From Candidatus Jettenia caeni (GTDB lineage: Bacteria > Planctomycetota > Brocadiia > Brocadiales > Brocadiaceae), in assembly GCA_000296795.1 (NCBI GenBank), contig BAFH01000004.1, positions 868,001-932,000 of the forward strand: a DNA stretch of 64,000 bases. The letters are read 5' to 3'. This document shows, one piece after another, positions 26,896 to 36,749 of the stretch. Numbering within the stretch: position 1 is the stretch's first letter; the number at the start of each line of letters is the position of its first letter. The notes under the pieces were generated by a model. The model was not told the DNA's origin. It did no database searches and saw only the letters and a list, made by a program, of their open reading frames with translations. Both the position numbers and the translations under genes were made by a program.

Positions 26896-27724
26896 AATTC
26901 GGATGTCCTCCCCAGTTTAATTTTTCGCGCAATACGCCATAAAATGTCCTTGTCCCTGTATCGATCATTTGGACTTCAATAGCAGATCGCTCGATCTTTA
27001 TTTTATCACCTACCTCTAACTCGGTAAAAACCTGTCCATCTACGGTAAAACCGGTACCGCCCAATTGTGATAAAAGCTCCATTTCTATCTTCACATTGCC
27101 TGAAACAACTAACGGCCGGTTTGTAAGGGTATGAGGACATATAGGCACAATAATAAATGCGTTTAAATCAGGGGTAAGAAGCGGTCCTCCTGCAGACAAA
27201 GAATGCGCTGTTGAACCTAAAGGGGTTGATACAATTAAACCATCAGCACGGTACGTTGCTACACATTCTCCGTTAATATTCAACTTAATAGAAATCAACC
27301 TTGATAAGGATGAGCGGGAAATTACCGCATCATTAATACCCGTGGATTCATTCAGTATTTTACCTGAACGTTCAACATGGCATAAGAGCAGCATTCTCTT
27401 TCGTATCAGATAATCTCCCATAAATATCTTTTCTAAGGACACGAACACATCCTTTTCCATAAGTTCTGCCAGAAAGCCAAATCTTCCCATATGCACACCA
27501 ATAATTGGTATTTGATTCCTTCCGAGAGCTCTACAGGTAGAAAGGATTGCACCATCGCCGCCAAATACTATGGCAATTTCTGCTCCAACTCTCTCAAATT
27601 TTTTTTCTTTAGACAGATCAATAATTTCAATGCCTACATACTTCTCAAGCCACGGCTTTAATCCGTAAATAGAATCATAAATCTTTTTTCTGCTTAAATC
27701 GCCTAAAACTAAAATCTTTTTCAT
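26882..27724 (-). CDS. nadK: NAD kinase
   Basis: A 280-residue kinase making NADP+ from NAD+ and ATP or polyphosphate. The catalytic GGDG loop is at residues 55-58 (VFGGDGAILSTCRAL), with the NE/D-equivalent motif in GINDAVISRSSLSRL. The C-terminal substrate region has GSTAHSLSAGGPLLTPDLN. I choose the ATG at 27724 (MKKILVLGD), five codons inside the longest frame, because it lies just after the dxs stop with no overlap. It is between dxs and the ferredoxin genes; both gene products supply or use reducing power. Confidence 0.93.
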   Translation of the reverse strand: MKKILVLGDLSRKKIYDSIYGLKPWLEKYVGIEIIDLSKEKKFERVGAEIAIVFGGDGAILSTCRALGRNQIPIIGVHMGRFGFLAELMEKDVFVSLEKIFMGDYLIRKRMLLLCHVERSGKILNESTGINDAVISRSSLSRLISIKLNINGECVATYRADGLIVSTPLGSTAHSLSAGGPLLTPDLNAFIIVPICPHTLTNRPLVVSGNVKIEMELLSQLGGTGFTVDGQVFTELEVGDKIKIERSAIEVQMIDTGTRTFYGVLREKLNWGGHPNYGRN

Positions 27725-27728
27725 TCGC

Positions 27729-29660
27729 TTAAACGGCAAAGCTCCGGCTTCCCACCCTGGTAAATAGATTAATATTTGTCATTTCAAGCGCTTCGGTAAA
27801 CCTGTTAGCAATTCCATCCTCATCTAAATTCAGGTTTTTTAGTATGAGATTCCGGGGTCCATGCTCAATAAAGTGATCGGGAATACCCATCCTCACAATT
27901 TTATTTGCATCTTCGTTTTCACTCGTAATAAGCTCAAGCACTGCAGACCCAAAACCACCCATGAGGGCATGATCTTCGACTGTCAGGATTAATTTATGAT
28001 TCTTCACCAGGCTTAAAAGAAGTCCTTTATCAAGGGGTTTGGCAAATCTTGCATTAACCACCGTAACTTCTATACCTTTTTTACTCAACTTCTCCGCCGC
28101 CCCTAAACAACGATACACCATCGCACCATACGCAAAAAGCACTCCATCAACTCCTTCCCGTAATACCTCAGCCTTCCCGATCTCAAATGTTTTATCGTGT
28201 AAATCCTGTTTTTCTTCAGGAATATCTTCCTTAGGATATCTGATCGCTACAGCTTTACCTGAATCCAGGGCTATTTTCAGCATAGACCTCAGTTCACTTC
28301 CGTCTTTTGGCGCCATCAGGATAATCTCCGGCAAATGGCGGAGATAGCCAATATCAAATATACCATTATGCGTAGGCCCGTCATTACCGACAATCCCTGC
28401 CCGGTCTAACATAAATACGACTCCGTTTCGCTGCAGGCAAATATCATGGAATACCTGATCATAGGCTCTTTGTAAAAACGTTGAGTAAATAGCCACAACA
28501 GGTTTCAGGCCTCCGGCAGCTAACCCATTTGCCAAACCAATTGCATGTTGTTCACAAATCCCGACATCATAAAACCGGTCAGGAAATTTTTTACCAAAAG
28601 AAATAATTCCGGTCCCGTCAGGCATGGCAGCAGTAATTCCAACAATCTTATGATCCGTTCTGGCAAGTTCTACAAGGGCGTCTCCGAAAACATTCGTATA
28701 AGAAATTGTCTTTTGATCTTTTATACTTTGTGTAACCTTTCCACCGCACATTTCAAATTTACCAGCGCTGTGGTACTGGGTCGGATTCTGACATGCCGGC
28801 TCAAAACCTCTTCCTTTTTCTGTAATCACATGCAAAAGTACCGGACCTTCAAGATGCTTCATATTATTCAACGTCTCAAGTAATATTTTAAAATCATGTC
28901 CATCAATCGGACCAAAATAATTAAACCCAAGATCCACAAATATCTGGCCTGGAGCAGCCCCTTTTCTTATTGACTCAACGATATGTTCCAGCGTCTTCCC
29001 TACTGGCTTGCCAAATACTGGTAAGATACTCAGTAAATTGTGAAAATCCTTCTTGAGATCGGTATAGAGTGGCGCTGATCTGATCTTATTTAAATATTTT
29101 GAAAAAGCTCCAACCGTATTGGAAATTGACATCTCATTATCATTTAACACTACCAATAAATTTTTCTTAAGATCACCCGCATGATTAAGCGCCTCCAAAG
29201 ACATTCCAGCCCCTATAGCGCCGTCTCCAACAACAGCAACAACAGACCTCCTGTATCCAAGAATCTCATCAGCGCAAGAAATTCCGAGAGCTGCCGATAT
29301 AGCATTACCACTATGGCCGCAAGTAAAGGGATCATAGGGACTCTCGTTCTTGTCTGGAAAACCACTCAGGCCCTTGTATTGTCTTAAGGTTGAAAATTTC
29401 GATTTTCTTCCGGTAAGGATCTTATGAACATAGGCCTGGTGGCCTACATCCCATACTATTTTATCCCTTTTAAAATCGAAGCAGTAATGCAGTGCAATGG
29501 TTAATTCAACAACACCCAGGTTTGAAGAAAGATGGCCTGGATTTTTTGAAACAACATCTACGATGAGTTCTCGAATCTCTGTTGCCAGTTGAGGCAAATC
29601 CTCTACTTTTACTTTTTTTAAATCCTCTGGATATTCAATACAATCTAATAATTTACTCAT
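27729..29660 (-). CDS. dxs: 1-deoxy-D-xylulose-5-phosphate synthase
   Basis: A 643-residue TPP enzyme condensing pyruvate and glyceraldehyde-3-phosphate, the entry to the MEP isoprenoid pathway. The TPP/Mg motif is VGDGAIGAGMSLEALNHAG with NDNEMSIS downstream. The N-terminal HLSSNLGVVELTIALHYCF and WDVGHQAYVHKILTGR are typical of DXS. The C-terminal transketolase-like half begins near residue 320 (YTNVFGDALVELAR), and the catalytic Glu is in VGICEQHAIGLANGLAAGG. Full length. Same direction as xseB upstream and nadK downstream. Confidence 0.97.
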   Translation of the reverse strand: MSKLLDCIEYPEDLKKVKVEDLPQLATEIRELIVDVVSKNPGHLSSNLGVVELTIALHYCFDFKRDKIVWDVGHQAYVHKILTGRKSKFSTLRQYKGLSGFPDKNESPYDPFTCGHSGNAISAALGISCADEILGYRRSVVAVVGDGAIGAGMSLEALNHAGDLKKNLLVVLNDNEMSISNTVGAFSKYLNKIRSAPLYTDLKKDFHNLLSILPVFGKPVGKTLEHIVESIRKGAAPGQIFVDLGFNYFGPIDGHDFKILLETLNNMKHLEGPVLLHVITEKGRGFEPACQNPTQYHSAGKFEMCGGKVTQSIKDQKTISYTNVFGDALVELARTDHKIVGITAAMPDGTGIISFGKKFPDRFYDVGICEQHAIGLANGLAAGGLKPVVAIYSTFLQRAYDQVFHDICLQRNGVVFMLDRAGIVGNDGPTHNGIFDIGYLRHLPEIILMAPKDGSELRSMLKIALDSGKAVAIRYPKEDIPEEKQDLHDKTFEIGKAEVLREGVDGVLFAYGAMVYRCLGAAEKLSKKGIEVTVVNARFAKPLDKGLLLSLVKNHKLILTVEDHALMGGFGSAVLELITSENEDANKIVRMGIPDHFIEHGPRNLILKNLNLDEDGIANRFTEALEMTNINLFTRVGSRSFAV

Positions 29661-29804
29661 ATTGCATCCATTATGTTAAAGGTAAAAATGTATGTAATCT
29701 ATTCATCTTCCAGGCAGTTCCGGAATATATTTTTTCCCCAAAATCTTCATATCTCTTTATCATGATACTACATAATCCTGACAAAAACAGATACAAAAAT
29801 TTCT

Positions 29805-30035
29805 TCAGGTAGTCTCAATCTCGAAATCTTTTGTACGAAAGCCGCCGTTCCCGTCCTTCATCAGGATTTGAATCTTTTTTTCTGCATCTTCTAACATAGA
29901 GACACATTGTTTATACAATTTAATACCGTTCTCATATTCAGATAATGCCTCATCCAGAGACAGATCTCCTCTCTCGATCCGCTCTACAATATCTTCTAAT
30001 CCTTTTAGCGCATCCGCAAATTTTATCTTGGCCAT
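29805..30035 (-). CDS. xseB: Exodeoxyribonuclease VII small subunit
   Basis: A 76-residue helical protein that binds XseA to form the ssDNA-degrading exonuclease VII. The conserved core is visible as FADALKGLEDIVERIERGDLSLDEALSEYENGIKLYK followed by a second helix with CVSMLEDAEKKI. Length is typical. It is separated from xseA by about 190 bp that contain a repeat element (30061-30164), so the usual tight xseA-xseB coupling is disrupted here. Confidence 0.93.
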   Translation of the reverse strand: MAKIKFADALKGLEDIVERIERGDLSLDEALSEYENGIKLYKQCVSMLEDAEKKIQILMKDGNGGFRTKDFEIETT

Positions 30036-30060
30036 ACAATCGTAACCATATATTCCTGAT

Positions 30061-30164
30061 TTCTAAAACATTCACCATTTCCCCCTTTTTAAAGGGGGAT
30101 CAGGGGGGATTACGGGTGGTTTGTTATTCTTCACCGTTTCCACCTGTTAGCTTGATGCATATGA
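30061..30164. repeat. Repeat element fragment with ATGCATCAAGCTAA-type end, third copy
   Basis: The sequence (ttcaccatttcccccttttt, then aaagggggatcaggggggat, then ttagcttgatgcatatgagg) equals the right half of the copies at 12395-12812 and 19799-20086. The left terminus is absent. It lies between xseA and xseB. Confidence 0.65.
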
Positions 30165-30225
30165 GGCTAAAGCCTCGCCCTGCATCGATTCTCCCTTTTA
30201 CCAAAGGCAGTCTCATGTAAAATAT

Positions 30226-31470
30226 TTACTTTACTATCTCAACTATTGAAGATACAACATTACCATGAGAAAATCGTATTTTCAATTTTTTTCCAACAAC
30301 GAGTCCCTCGGTTGATTTGATCGGCTTATCATCTTCTCCGTTTGTCGTAATGGAGTAGCCTCTTTCTAATACTTTTAATGGACTCACATTATCCAATCTA
30401 TTTGCAAGACCCGTTAACCGTTCCCATTCCAACTCCATGGTGTGTTTACTTACCGTAATTAATCTTTGCGCAACTTCATCTAATTCCTGTTGTAACCTAA
30501 GAATTTTATCATGGAGTTTCTTAAAGGAAAGACTATTTCTGATTCCCATAAGCTGACTCTTGATAAGCAATATTTTATTATATAGTGACTGGGCAAGTCT
30601 AGTTTTAATTTTCTCCAATGCATCGCTTACCTGATCATAGCATGGAACGACGAGCTCCCCCGCCTCTGTAGGTGTAAGAGCCCTTTTATCAGCAACCAAA
30701 TCGGAAATAGTTATATCAATCTCGTGACCAACTGCGGAGATAACGGGGATTTTTGAGGCATAAATACTCCGTGCAACTACCTCCTCATTAAAGGCCCACA
30801 AATCTTCCAGACTACCGCCGCCCCTTCCAACAATCATCACATCAATATCCGGAATAGTATTCAAATCAGAAATTGCCTGAGCAATCTCCTGCGCTGCCCC
30901 TTCCCCCTGTACTTTTACCGGATAAATGAGAATCTTTACCTTAGCAAATCTTCTGTGAATCACCTGGATAATATCCCTGATTGCGGCGCCGGTCAGAGAC
31001 GTTACAATAGCGATCTTTCCCGGAAACGACGGAAGGGCTTTTTTATGTGCTAAATCAAATAATCCTTCTTTCCCGAGTCGTTCTTTTAGCTGCAAAAAGG
31101 CCAACTGCAATGATCCCATACCTTTTGGCTCAATCGCTTCAATAATTAATTGATATTGACCGCGGGATTCGTATACGGTAACAGAGCCAAAGACCAGCAC
31201 CTCCATCCCATCCTTTAACTCAAATTTTACAGAGCTTGCAACAGACCTGAACATAACAGTCTGAAGCTGGGCACCGGCATCTTTTAATGTCAGATATACA
31301 TGCCCGGATATCGGTCTTTTCATGTTGGATATTTCTCCCACAACCCATACATGAAAAAATTCCTGCTCAAGCGAACCACGTATCCTTCGTGTAATTTCAG
31401 AAACCGTTTGTATACTTTTTCGATTCTTTGTGATATCCGTCTGGAAAGGTAATGGTTCAGTAAAATCCAT
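30226..31470 (-). CDS. xseA: Exodeoxyribonuclease VII large subunit
   Basis: A 414-residue catalytic subunit of exonuclease VII. The N-terminal OB-fold (residues about 20-115) contains VWVVGEISNMKRPISGHVYLTLKD. The catalytic domain has IAIVTSLTGAAIRDI, VGRGGGSLEDLWAFNEEVVARSI and the signature HEIDITISDLVADKRALTPT; the C-terminus is a long coiled coil. Length is normal. The start abuts the TIGR00282 gene (1-bp spacing), showing cotranscription. Confidence 0.95.
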   Translation of the reverse strand: MDFTEPLPFQTDITKNRKSIQTVSEITRRIRGSLEQEFFHVWVVGEISNMKRPISGHVYLTLKDAGAQLQTVMFRSVASSVKFELKDGMEVLVFGSVTVYESRGQYQLIIEAIEPKGMGSLQLAFLQLKERLGKEGLFDLAHKKALPSFPGKIAIVTSLTGAAIRDIIQVIHRRFAKVKILIYPVKVQGEGAAQEIAQAISDLNTIPDIDVMIVGRGGGSLEDLWAFNEEVVARSIYASKIPVISAVGHEIDITISDLVADKRALTPTEAGELVVPCYDQVSDALEKIKTRLAQSLYNKILLIKSQLMGIRNSLSFKKLHDKILRLQQELDEVAQRLITVSKHTMELEWERLTGLANRLDNVSPLKVLERGYSITTNGEDDKPIKSTEGLVVGKKLKIRFSHGNVVSSIVEIVK

Positions 31471-32262
31471 TTAATCGCCCTCTCTGACTTCAACTCTCTT
31501 TATACTATCAGCTTTTCCCGTTTGGCTATCAACAACTACCTTCACTCCGTTTATACGGATATCTCCTTCTGCCACCTCAAACCGGGTTGGCATTTGTGTC
31601 GTAATTGCCTTCAAGACACAATCAATTTTCCTTCCCAGGATAGACTCATGAGGGCCTGTCATTCCCAAATCGCTGATGCATGCCGTTCCTTTTGGCAATA
31701 TCTTCTCATCTGCAGTAGGCACATGAGTATGGGTGCCGACAACGGCGCTTACCCTGCCATCCAAATACCATCCCATTGCAATCTTTTCAGAGGTTGCTTC
31801 TGCATGCATATCCACAAAAATTACCTTTGTCTCTTTTGATACAATCTTCAGAATATCATCAACCACCCTGAAAGGGCAATCTACCGGTTTCATAAATACC
31901 CGGCCCAATACGTTAATAACCCCAACCGGAGTACCTGCATGAGAGGTTTTTACAACATAACCTCTTCCAATTGCCAGCGGCGAGTAATTACCAGGTCTCA
32001 GGATACTCCTGTTCGTTTCTAAAAAATGCATTATATCTTTTTTATCCCAGACATGATCGCCCATAGTTATAACATCAACACCATAAGAAAATAACTCATT
32101 AGCTATTTCCTCAGTAATACCGGCGCCACCAGCAGCATTTTCACCATTTGCTATACAAAAATGTATCTGTTCCCTATCGATATATGCCTTTAATTTATTC
32201 TTTAATATGATACGTCCAGGTTTCCCCACAATATCACCAATAACCAGAACGTTAATTTTCAT
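31471..32262 (-). CDS. TIGR00282-family metallophosphoesterase (YmdB-like)
   Basis: A 263-residue calcineurin-like phosphoesterase. Metal ligands are visible as GDIVG near residue 9, ENAAGGAG near 41, MGDHVWD near 67, and the paired His of VDMHAEATSEK and GTHTHVPTAD. In Bacillus the homologue YmdB hydrolyses cyclic nucleotides and affects biofilm and motility decisions; the role here is not known. It overlaps coaD by 4 bp (ATGA) and is followed at once by xseA. Confidence 0.9.
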   Translation of the reverse strand: MKINVLVIGDIVGKPGRIILKNKLKAYIDREQIHFCIANGENAAGGAGITEEIANELFSYGVDVITMGDHVWDKKDIMHFLETNRSILRPGNYSPLAIGRGYVVKTSHAGTPVGVINVLGRVFMKPVDCPFRVVDDILKIVSKETKVIFVDMHAEATSEKIAMGWYLDGRVSAVVGTHTHVPTADEKILPKGTACISDLGMTGPHESILGRKIDCVLKAITTQMPTRFEVAEGDIRINGVKVVVDSQTGKADSIKRVEVREGD

Positions 32263-32759
32263 TCAACTTTCTTTCCATAAAAATCCTTAAATTTCTGTTT
32301 TAAACGCCTTTCGACATCAGCCGGAACAAACAGACTCACACTACCTCCCAAACTGACAGCCTCCTTAATTAAGGTAGAGTTTAAGAATGAATACTGCTCG
32401 CTTGTCATTACAAATACCGTCTCAACTTCTTTATTGAGAACCCGGTTAGTAAGCGCCCTTTGAAATTCATACTCAAAATCAGACACGGTACGTATACCGC
32501 GGAGTATGATATTCGTCTGTTGTTTTTTTAGATAATCAACGAGCATGCCGGTAAAAGAGTCAACTTCCACATTCTTCAAATCTCCAATATTATCACGAAT
32601 CATCTCCATACGTTCATGAACGGAAAACAAGGCGTCTTTCAAAGGATTGCATCCTACAGCAACAATTAAGGTATCAAAAATAATGCAACCCCTTCTTATT
32701 ACATCCAGGTGCCCATTCGTAACCGGATCAAATGTTCCCGGATAAATTGCTTTTTTCAT
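32259..32759 (-). CDS. coaD: Phosphopantetheine adenylyltransferase
   Basis: A 166-residue nucleotidyltransferase that transfers AMP to 4'-phosphopantetheine, the penultimate step of coenzyme A synthesis. The T/HxGH motif is in YPGTFDPVTNGHLD (residues 6-19), and the ISSTxxKE-equivalent is FLNSTLIKEAVSLGG. I use the ATG at 32759, since the upstream 29 codons of the longest frame are not conserved in the family and overlap lptD. Length fits the family. Confidence 0.96.
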   Translation of the reverse strand: MKKAIYPGTFDPVTNGHLDVIRRGCIIFDTLIVAVGCNPLKDALFSVHERMEMIRDNIGDLKNVEVDSFTGMLVDYLKKQQTNIILRGIRTVSDFEYEFQRALTNRVLNKEVETVFVMTSEQYSFLNSTLIKEAVSLGGSVSLFVPADVERRLKQKFKDFYGKKVE

Positions 32760-32775
32760 AGTAATATGGTATCGC

Positions 32776-35547
32776 TTAAAACCAAAAACGGTTTCGGGTT
32801 CTCTGCAATCCTTTCGGTGATATATCAAACCTGTAGGAACTATCATTTCTCACAGGATCGAGTTCCAGAGTAAGACTTGCTACCCAATCATGAAAATAAC
32901 GGGACAGGATAAAATTCGTTCTAAGGTTTTTAGGGTCACTTTCGCCGTCATCATCGGTATCGTCCGTATCGAGAGATTTAAAATCATACATTTCCCTGGC
33001 TGCCACACTCCATTTCTCACTAATCTGGTAATCTGCCGCCAGGATGAGAGTAGAACTGATGTCCCGGATAAATCTATGGCCAACAAAATATTGCCACTTC
33101 GGTGGATTGTAAATTTCAAAACCTGAACTAAGGACGTCAAATCGGAACTCTTCGGTATTAAACTCATTTCTTTCAGAAACAAACGTAACTATATCGGTGA
33201 GTTTACACCGGAAATCGAGATTCACAAAATTGTCTTCCCTTATAACAATTCCATTAATACCATCATTAAAAATACCGGCATCCGTTGGAAAGATGTAGTA
33301 CTCTAAATTAAAATAAACAAAATCCACATTTTTTTCAAAACCCGGCTCTCCCCGTTTTGTCTGCAACATATTCTTTACCCCTATTACAACAATCTGCGAT
33401 GAGTCCTGCGCATCAATTTCATCATACTGATAGAACGTATTCGGATCTTCCGTAACAACCGGGTTATACACATAACGCAGCTCGGGAACAAAGATATGCC
33501 TTAAACGGTTTATCCTTAAGAAATCGTTATAGACACTGTAGGTTCTCCAATGTGTCGAACTCCAATCAAATCCCAGGGAACCAATAAAACGACCTGTGGC
33601 AGGACCGTTTGGCTCATCATTCGGACCAGAGGTATCTATACTTTCGGAATATCCTGTCACTCTGCCTTCTACAAAAGGATTTATATTAAAAAACCCCGGT
33701 TTCCAGGGCATAGTTATACGATTCACATTATCAAGTCTTATAACAGATTGAGGTTGCACCGGTTCATCTATCCGGTCAAGAGAACTATCAAAGTGAGTCG
33801 CTGATGATTCTGAGGTAAATATAAGGCGGTTATCCCATATAGGTTCTCCAATAATTTGATACGTTAATTCCGGTAAACGCTCCGCATATCTCTTTTCTCT
33901 TAACGAATCCACCGTTGTATCGAATCCATTCAACTGCTCGTTAATCAAAAATGTCTGCGCCGTAGTATCGTGAATTCTTCGTAAATATAATACCGTCTCA
34001 CGGTCTTTTTCTTCTTTAAATTCATGGCGGAAAAATTCTCTCAGGAACCTTGGATCACTCAAATATGAATACTCCATATCCAAACGGAAATCATAAGGCA
34101 ATTCCTGACGATGTCTCCAAAGAATTGAGCCACGGTCTTCGTCTTCGACAGGGATATCATTAATATCGAATTCACCCTTATCTTTTATATAGTAGGTGTC
34201 GAGAAAACCATAAGCATCCTGCCCTCTGTACTCAAAGTTAATTCCTGCGCCCAAACCTCTCTCCTGTAAATAATCGAGGCTGAAGATAAGGTCGCTCCAG
34301 TCTTTTTGACTTCCACCTGTTATCGCAAATAAATCCCAGTCCGTACTAAGAAAAGAACCAAAGCGCGAAGAACTTCCAAATTCCCAGTTTCTTAAGATTT
34401 TTTCTTTTTTCCGGACATCAAGGGATAAATAGGGTAAATAGCCCATAGGATAGCTGCCTACATGAAAAGTATTGTTTGTAGAAGATATAATATTGTGTTT
34501 ACCTCTCTGAATCAACCGGATCTTTTTACCTTTAAAATGATAGTGGGGATGCCCATATCCACACGTAGTTATCACACCGTTTTTAATCTCATATTGTCCT
34601 TTATCAACGTGTTTTATCTGTTCTCCACTAACATAAACAGGCAACCCTTCGAGATATTCGCTTTTACCTTTTTGAGATTCGTCGCGTATGGCGCCTTGTT
34701 TTTGTGGCTGAAGAATCGTTTTTATCTGGCTATTAATAAGAATCCCTTTATCTTCCTCTATATTCTCAAATATTTTATCGGCAATGAGCATATCATCTTT
34801 GCGGCGCATCATCACATTTCCTTCCGCATATATCGCACTCAGCGGTAGCTCCGAATATTCTGAATCCTCCGATTTTTTTTGATCAAACCATAAAATTACG
34901 TTATCGGCATCTATCGCCGCATCTTTTTTGTTAATTTTAACATTTCCAAGCGCTACAACGATACGCTTATCTTCTTCCTGCCATGAGTCGATATTGTCTG
35001 CTATAATATCAACTATTTCCTGTTTCTCAGGAGTATCTGAGGTTAAGACTTTTTTGGGTATCTCATGAGATAAATATTCCTCTTCTTTCCTGGATCGTAT
35101 TTCTTCACCACGTAAAACAACTTCTGTCTTTTGTGCCTCTTCAAAAGTCTTTATCGGTTGTGTATACGGATTAACTACGACACCGGTCATCGTCTCAAAT
35201 CTTAAGTATACCTGTTCGTACTTCTCGTAGTTCTCATCCTGCAGAATAGTCACGTTACCTTCACAATACACTTCTACCGTTGCCTCCTTGCTTTGTATGG
35301 CTTCTTCTTCATGAAACCAGCATACAATAGTATCTGCGGTAATTTGGAATGGTGCCTGTAATACTTTCGCTTCCTTATGGGCAACAAACACTCTAATCCC
35401 TTCTTTTTTCCAGGTACTAACGGTTTCCGCCGACAGAGAAAAAGGCTTTTGTTCTATATATTTTACCGACAATAGTCCATCAGCATAACTATCTCTATTG
35501 ACAACAAACAGAATGGCTAAAATTATGAGAATATGTATTTTCTGCAT
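32776..35547 (-). CDS. LptD/OstA-like outer-membrane protein
   Basis: A 923-residue exported protein. A signal peptide covers residues 1-21 (HILIILAILFVVNRDSYA). The N-terminal third (about 30-330) contains several OstA/LptA-like beta-jellyroll repeats with phrases such as ITADTIVCWFHEEEA and NIDSWQEEDKRIVVALGNVKI. The rest is an outer-membrane beta barrel (aromatic alternating strands such as FEYRGQDAYGFLDTYYIKDK). The C-terminus ends in RNRFWF, a barrel-type terminal aromatic. LptD inserts lipopolysaccharide into the outer leaflet with LptE. The lptD gene supports a true Gram-negative outer membrane. Length is above E. coli LptD, as in other deep-branching lineages. Confidence 0.85.
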   Translation of the reverse strand: MQKIHILIILAILFVVNRDSYADGLLSVKYIEQKPFSLSAETVSTWKKEGIRVFVAHKEAKVLQAPFQITADTIVCWFHEEEAIQSKEATVEVYCEGNVTILQDENYEKYEQVYLRFETMTGVVVNPYTQPIKTFEEAQKTEVVLRGEEIRSRKEEEYLSHEIPKKVLTSDTPEKQEIVDIIADNIDSWQEEDKRIVVALGNVKINKKDAAIDADNVILWFDQKKSEDSEYSELPLSAIYAEGNVMMRRKDDMLIADKIFENIEEDKGILINSQIKTILQPQKQGAIRDESQKGKSEYLEGLPVYVSGEQIKHVDKGQYEIKNGVITTCGYGHPHYHFKGKKIRLIQRGKHNIISSTNNTFHVGSYPMGYLPYLSLDVRKKEKILRNWEFGSSSRFGSFLSTDWDLFAITGGSQKDWSDLIFSLDYLQERGLGAGINFEYRGQDAYGFLDTYYIKDKGEFDINDIPVEDEDRGSILWRHRQELPYDFRLDMEYSYLSDPRFLREFFRHEFKEEKDRETVLYLRRIHDTTAQTFLINEQLNGFDTTVDSLREKRYAERLPELTYQIIGEPIWDNRLIFTSESSATHFDSSLDRIDEPVQPQSVIRLDNVNRITMPWKPGFFNINPFVEGRVTGYSESIDTSGPNDEPNGPATGRFIGSLGFDWSSTHWRTYSVYNDFLRINRLRHIFVPELRYVYNPVVTEDPNTFYQYDEIDAQDSSQIVVIGVKNMLQTKRGEPGFEKNVDFVYFNLEYYIFPTDAGIFNDGINGIVIREDNFVNLDFRCKLTDIVTFVSERNEFNTEEFRFDVLSSGFEIYNPPKWQYFVGHRFIRDISSTLILAADYQISEKWSVAAREMYDFKSLDTDDTDDDGESDPKNLRTNFILSRYFHDWVASLTLELDPVRNDSSYRFDISPKGLQRTRNRFWF

Positions 35548-35562
35548 GAAAAGAATGTAACG

Positions 35563-36669
35563 TTATATCTTTGAAAAGAAATTTTTTATGTGACCGATTA
35601 CACAATCCTGTTCCTTGTATGTAATTTCAGAAAAGACAGGCAGGGCTAATGTCTCACGCGATGCTCGTTCGGATTCGGGTAAATCACCTTCTTTATATCC
35701 CAGATATTCAAAACACTCTTGTAAATGAAGAGGCATTGGATAATAAACAGCAGTTTCTACTCCTTGCTGCCCAAGATACTTCATCAATGCATCTCTTTGA
35801 GATGTCGCTATCACGTATTGATGAAATATGTGAGTATTATAAGATTCTATTTCAGGCAGACGGATGGGTAACGACTTCAAATGCTCAGAATAATATGAAG
35901 CAGCCAACCTGCGCTTCTCAGACCACTCATTCAGATATTTTAATTTAACCGATAGAACAGCAGCCTGTATGGCATCTAATCTTCCATTCATACCAACATA
36001 TGAATGATAATACCTGGATTTCGACCCATGCACTCTCAAAACCTTAATAAGCTCTGCCAGTTTATCATCATACGTTGTCACCAGTCCACCATCACCATAG
36101 CCGCCCAGATTCTTTGTAGGATAGAAAGAAAAACAACCTATGTTTCCGATAGAGCCGGCTTTTTTACCTTTATACACCGCCCCTATTGCCTGTGCAGCAT
36201 CTTCAATAACCACGAATCCATGTACACCTGCAATTTCAAGGATACTATCCATATCGGCACACTGCCCGTACAGGTGAACGGGAAGGATAGCTTTTGTCCT
36301 TTTACTTATTGCAGATGCAATCTTGCTTACCTCAATATTATAGGTAACAGGATTTATATCCACAAATACCGGAATCGCTCCCAAACGAGCAATCGACCCT
36401 GCCGTTGCAAAGAAGGTAAAAGGTGTAGTGATAACCTCATCACCCTTACCAATACCGGATGCCATTAAGGCTAATAAGATTGCATCTGTACCTGAGGATA
36501 CTCCAATGGCGTGCTTAATGCAGCAGAATTCTGCTATGCTGTGCTCGAATGATTCGACAAAAGGACCAAGGATAAAAGATTGGCTAGCTATTACTTCTAA
36601 AACAGCGTTATTTATTTCATCTCGAATATTTTCGTATTGCCGTTTTAAATCCAGAGCTGTTACTTTCAT
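35563..36669 (-). CDS. DegT/DnrJ/EryC1/StrS family sugar aminotransferase
   Basis: A 368-residue PLP enzyme transferring an amino group to a keto-sugar nucleotide. The PLP Lys is predicted at 186 in FSFYPTKNLGG, the Asp that holds the pyridine N is in VIEDAAQAIGA (about 155-165), and the start LDLKRQYENIRDEI is typical. It is first in the long minus-strand run ahead of lptD, with a consensus promoter 80-110 bp upstream. Function could be modification of LPS sugars, which would fit its position beside lptD. Confidence 0.93.
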   Translation of the reverse strand: MKVTALDLKRQYENIRDEINNAVLEVIASQSFILGPFVESFEHSIAEFCCIKHAIGVSSGTDAILLALMASGIGKGDEVITTPFTFFATAGSIARLGAIPVFVDINPVTYNIEVSKIASAISKRTKAILPVHLYGQCADMDSILEIAGVHGFVVIEDAAQAIGAVYKGKKAGSIGNIGCFSFYPTKNLGGYGDGGLVTTYDDKLAELIKVLRVHGSKSRYYHSYVGMNGRLDAIQAAVLSVKLKYLNEWSEKRRLAASYYSEHLKSLPIRLPEIESYNTHIFHQYVIATSQRDALMKYLGQQGVETAVYYPMPLHLQECFEYLGYKEGDLPESERASRETLALPVFSEITYKEQDCVIGHIKNFFSKI

Positions 36670-36749
36670 CTACGAGTAATAATTATCCCCTCTATAAATT
36701 TAATTCATAAATTTGCTAATCTATTGTATTTGCATAATAAGAGTTTGGA

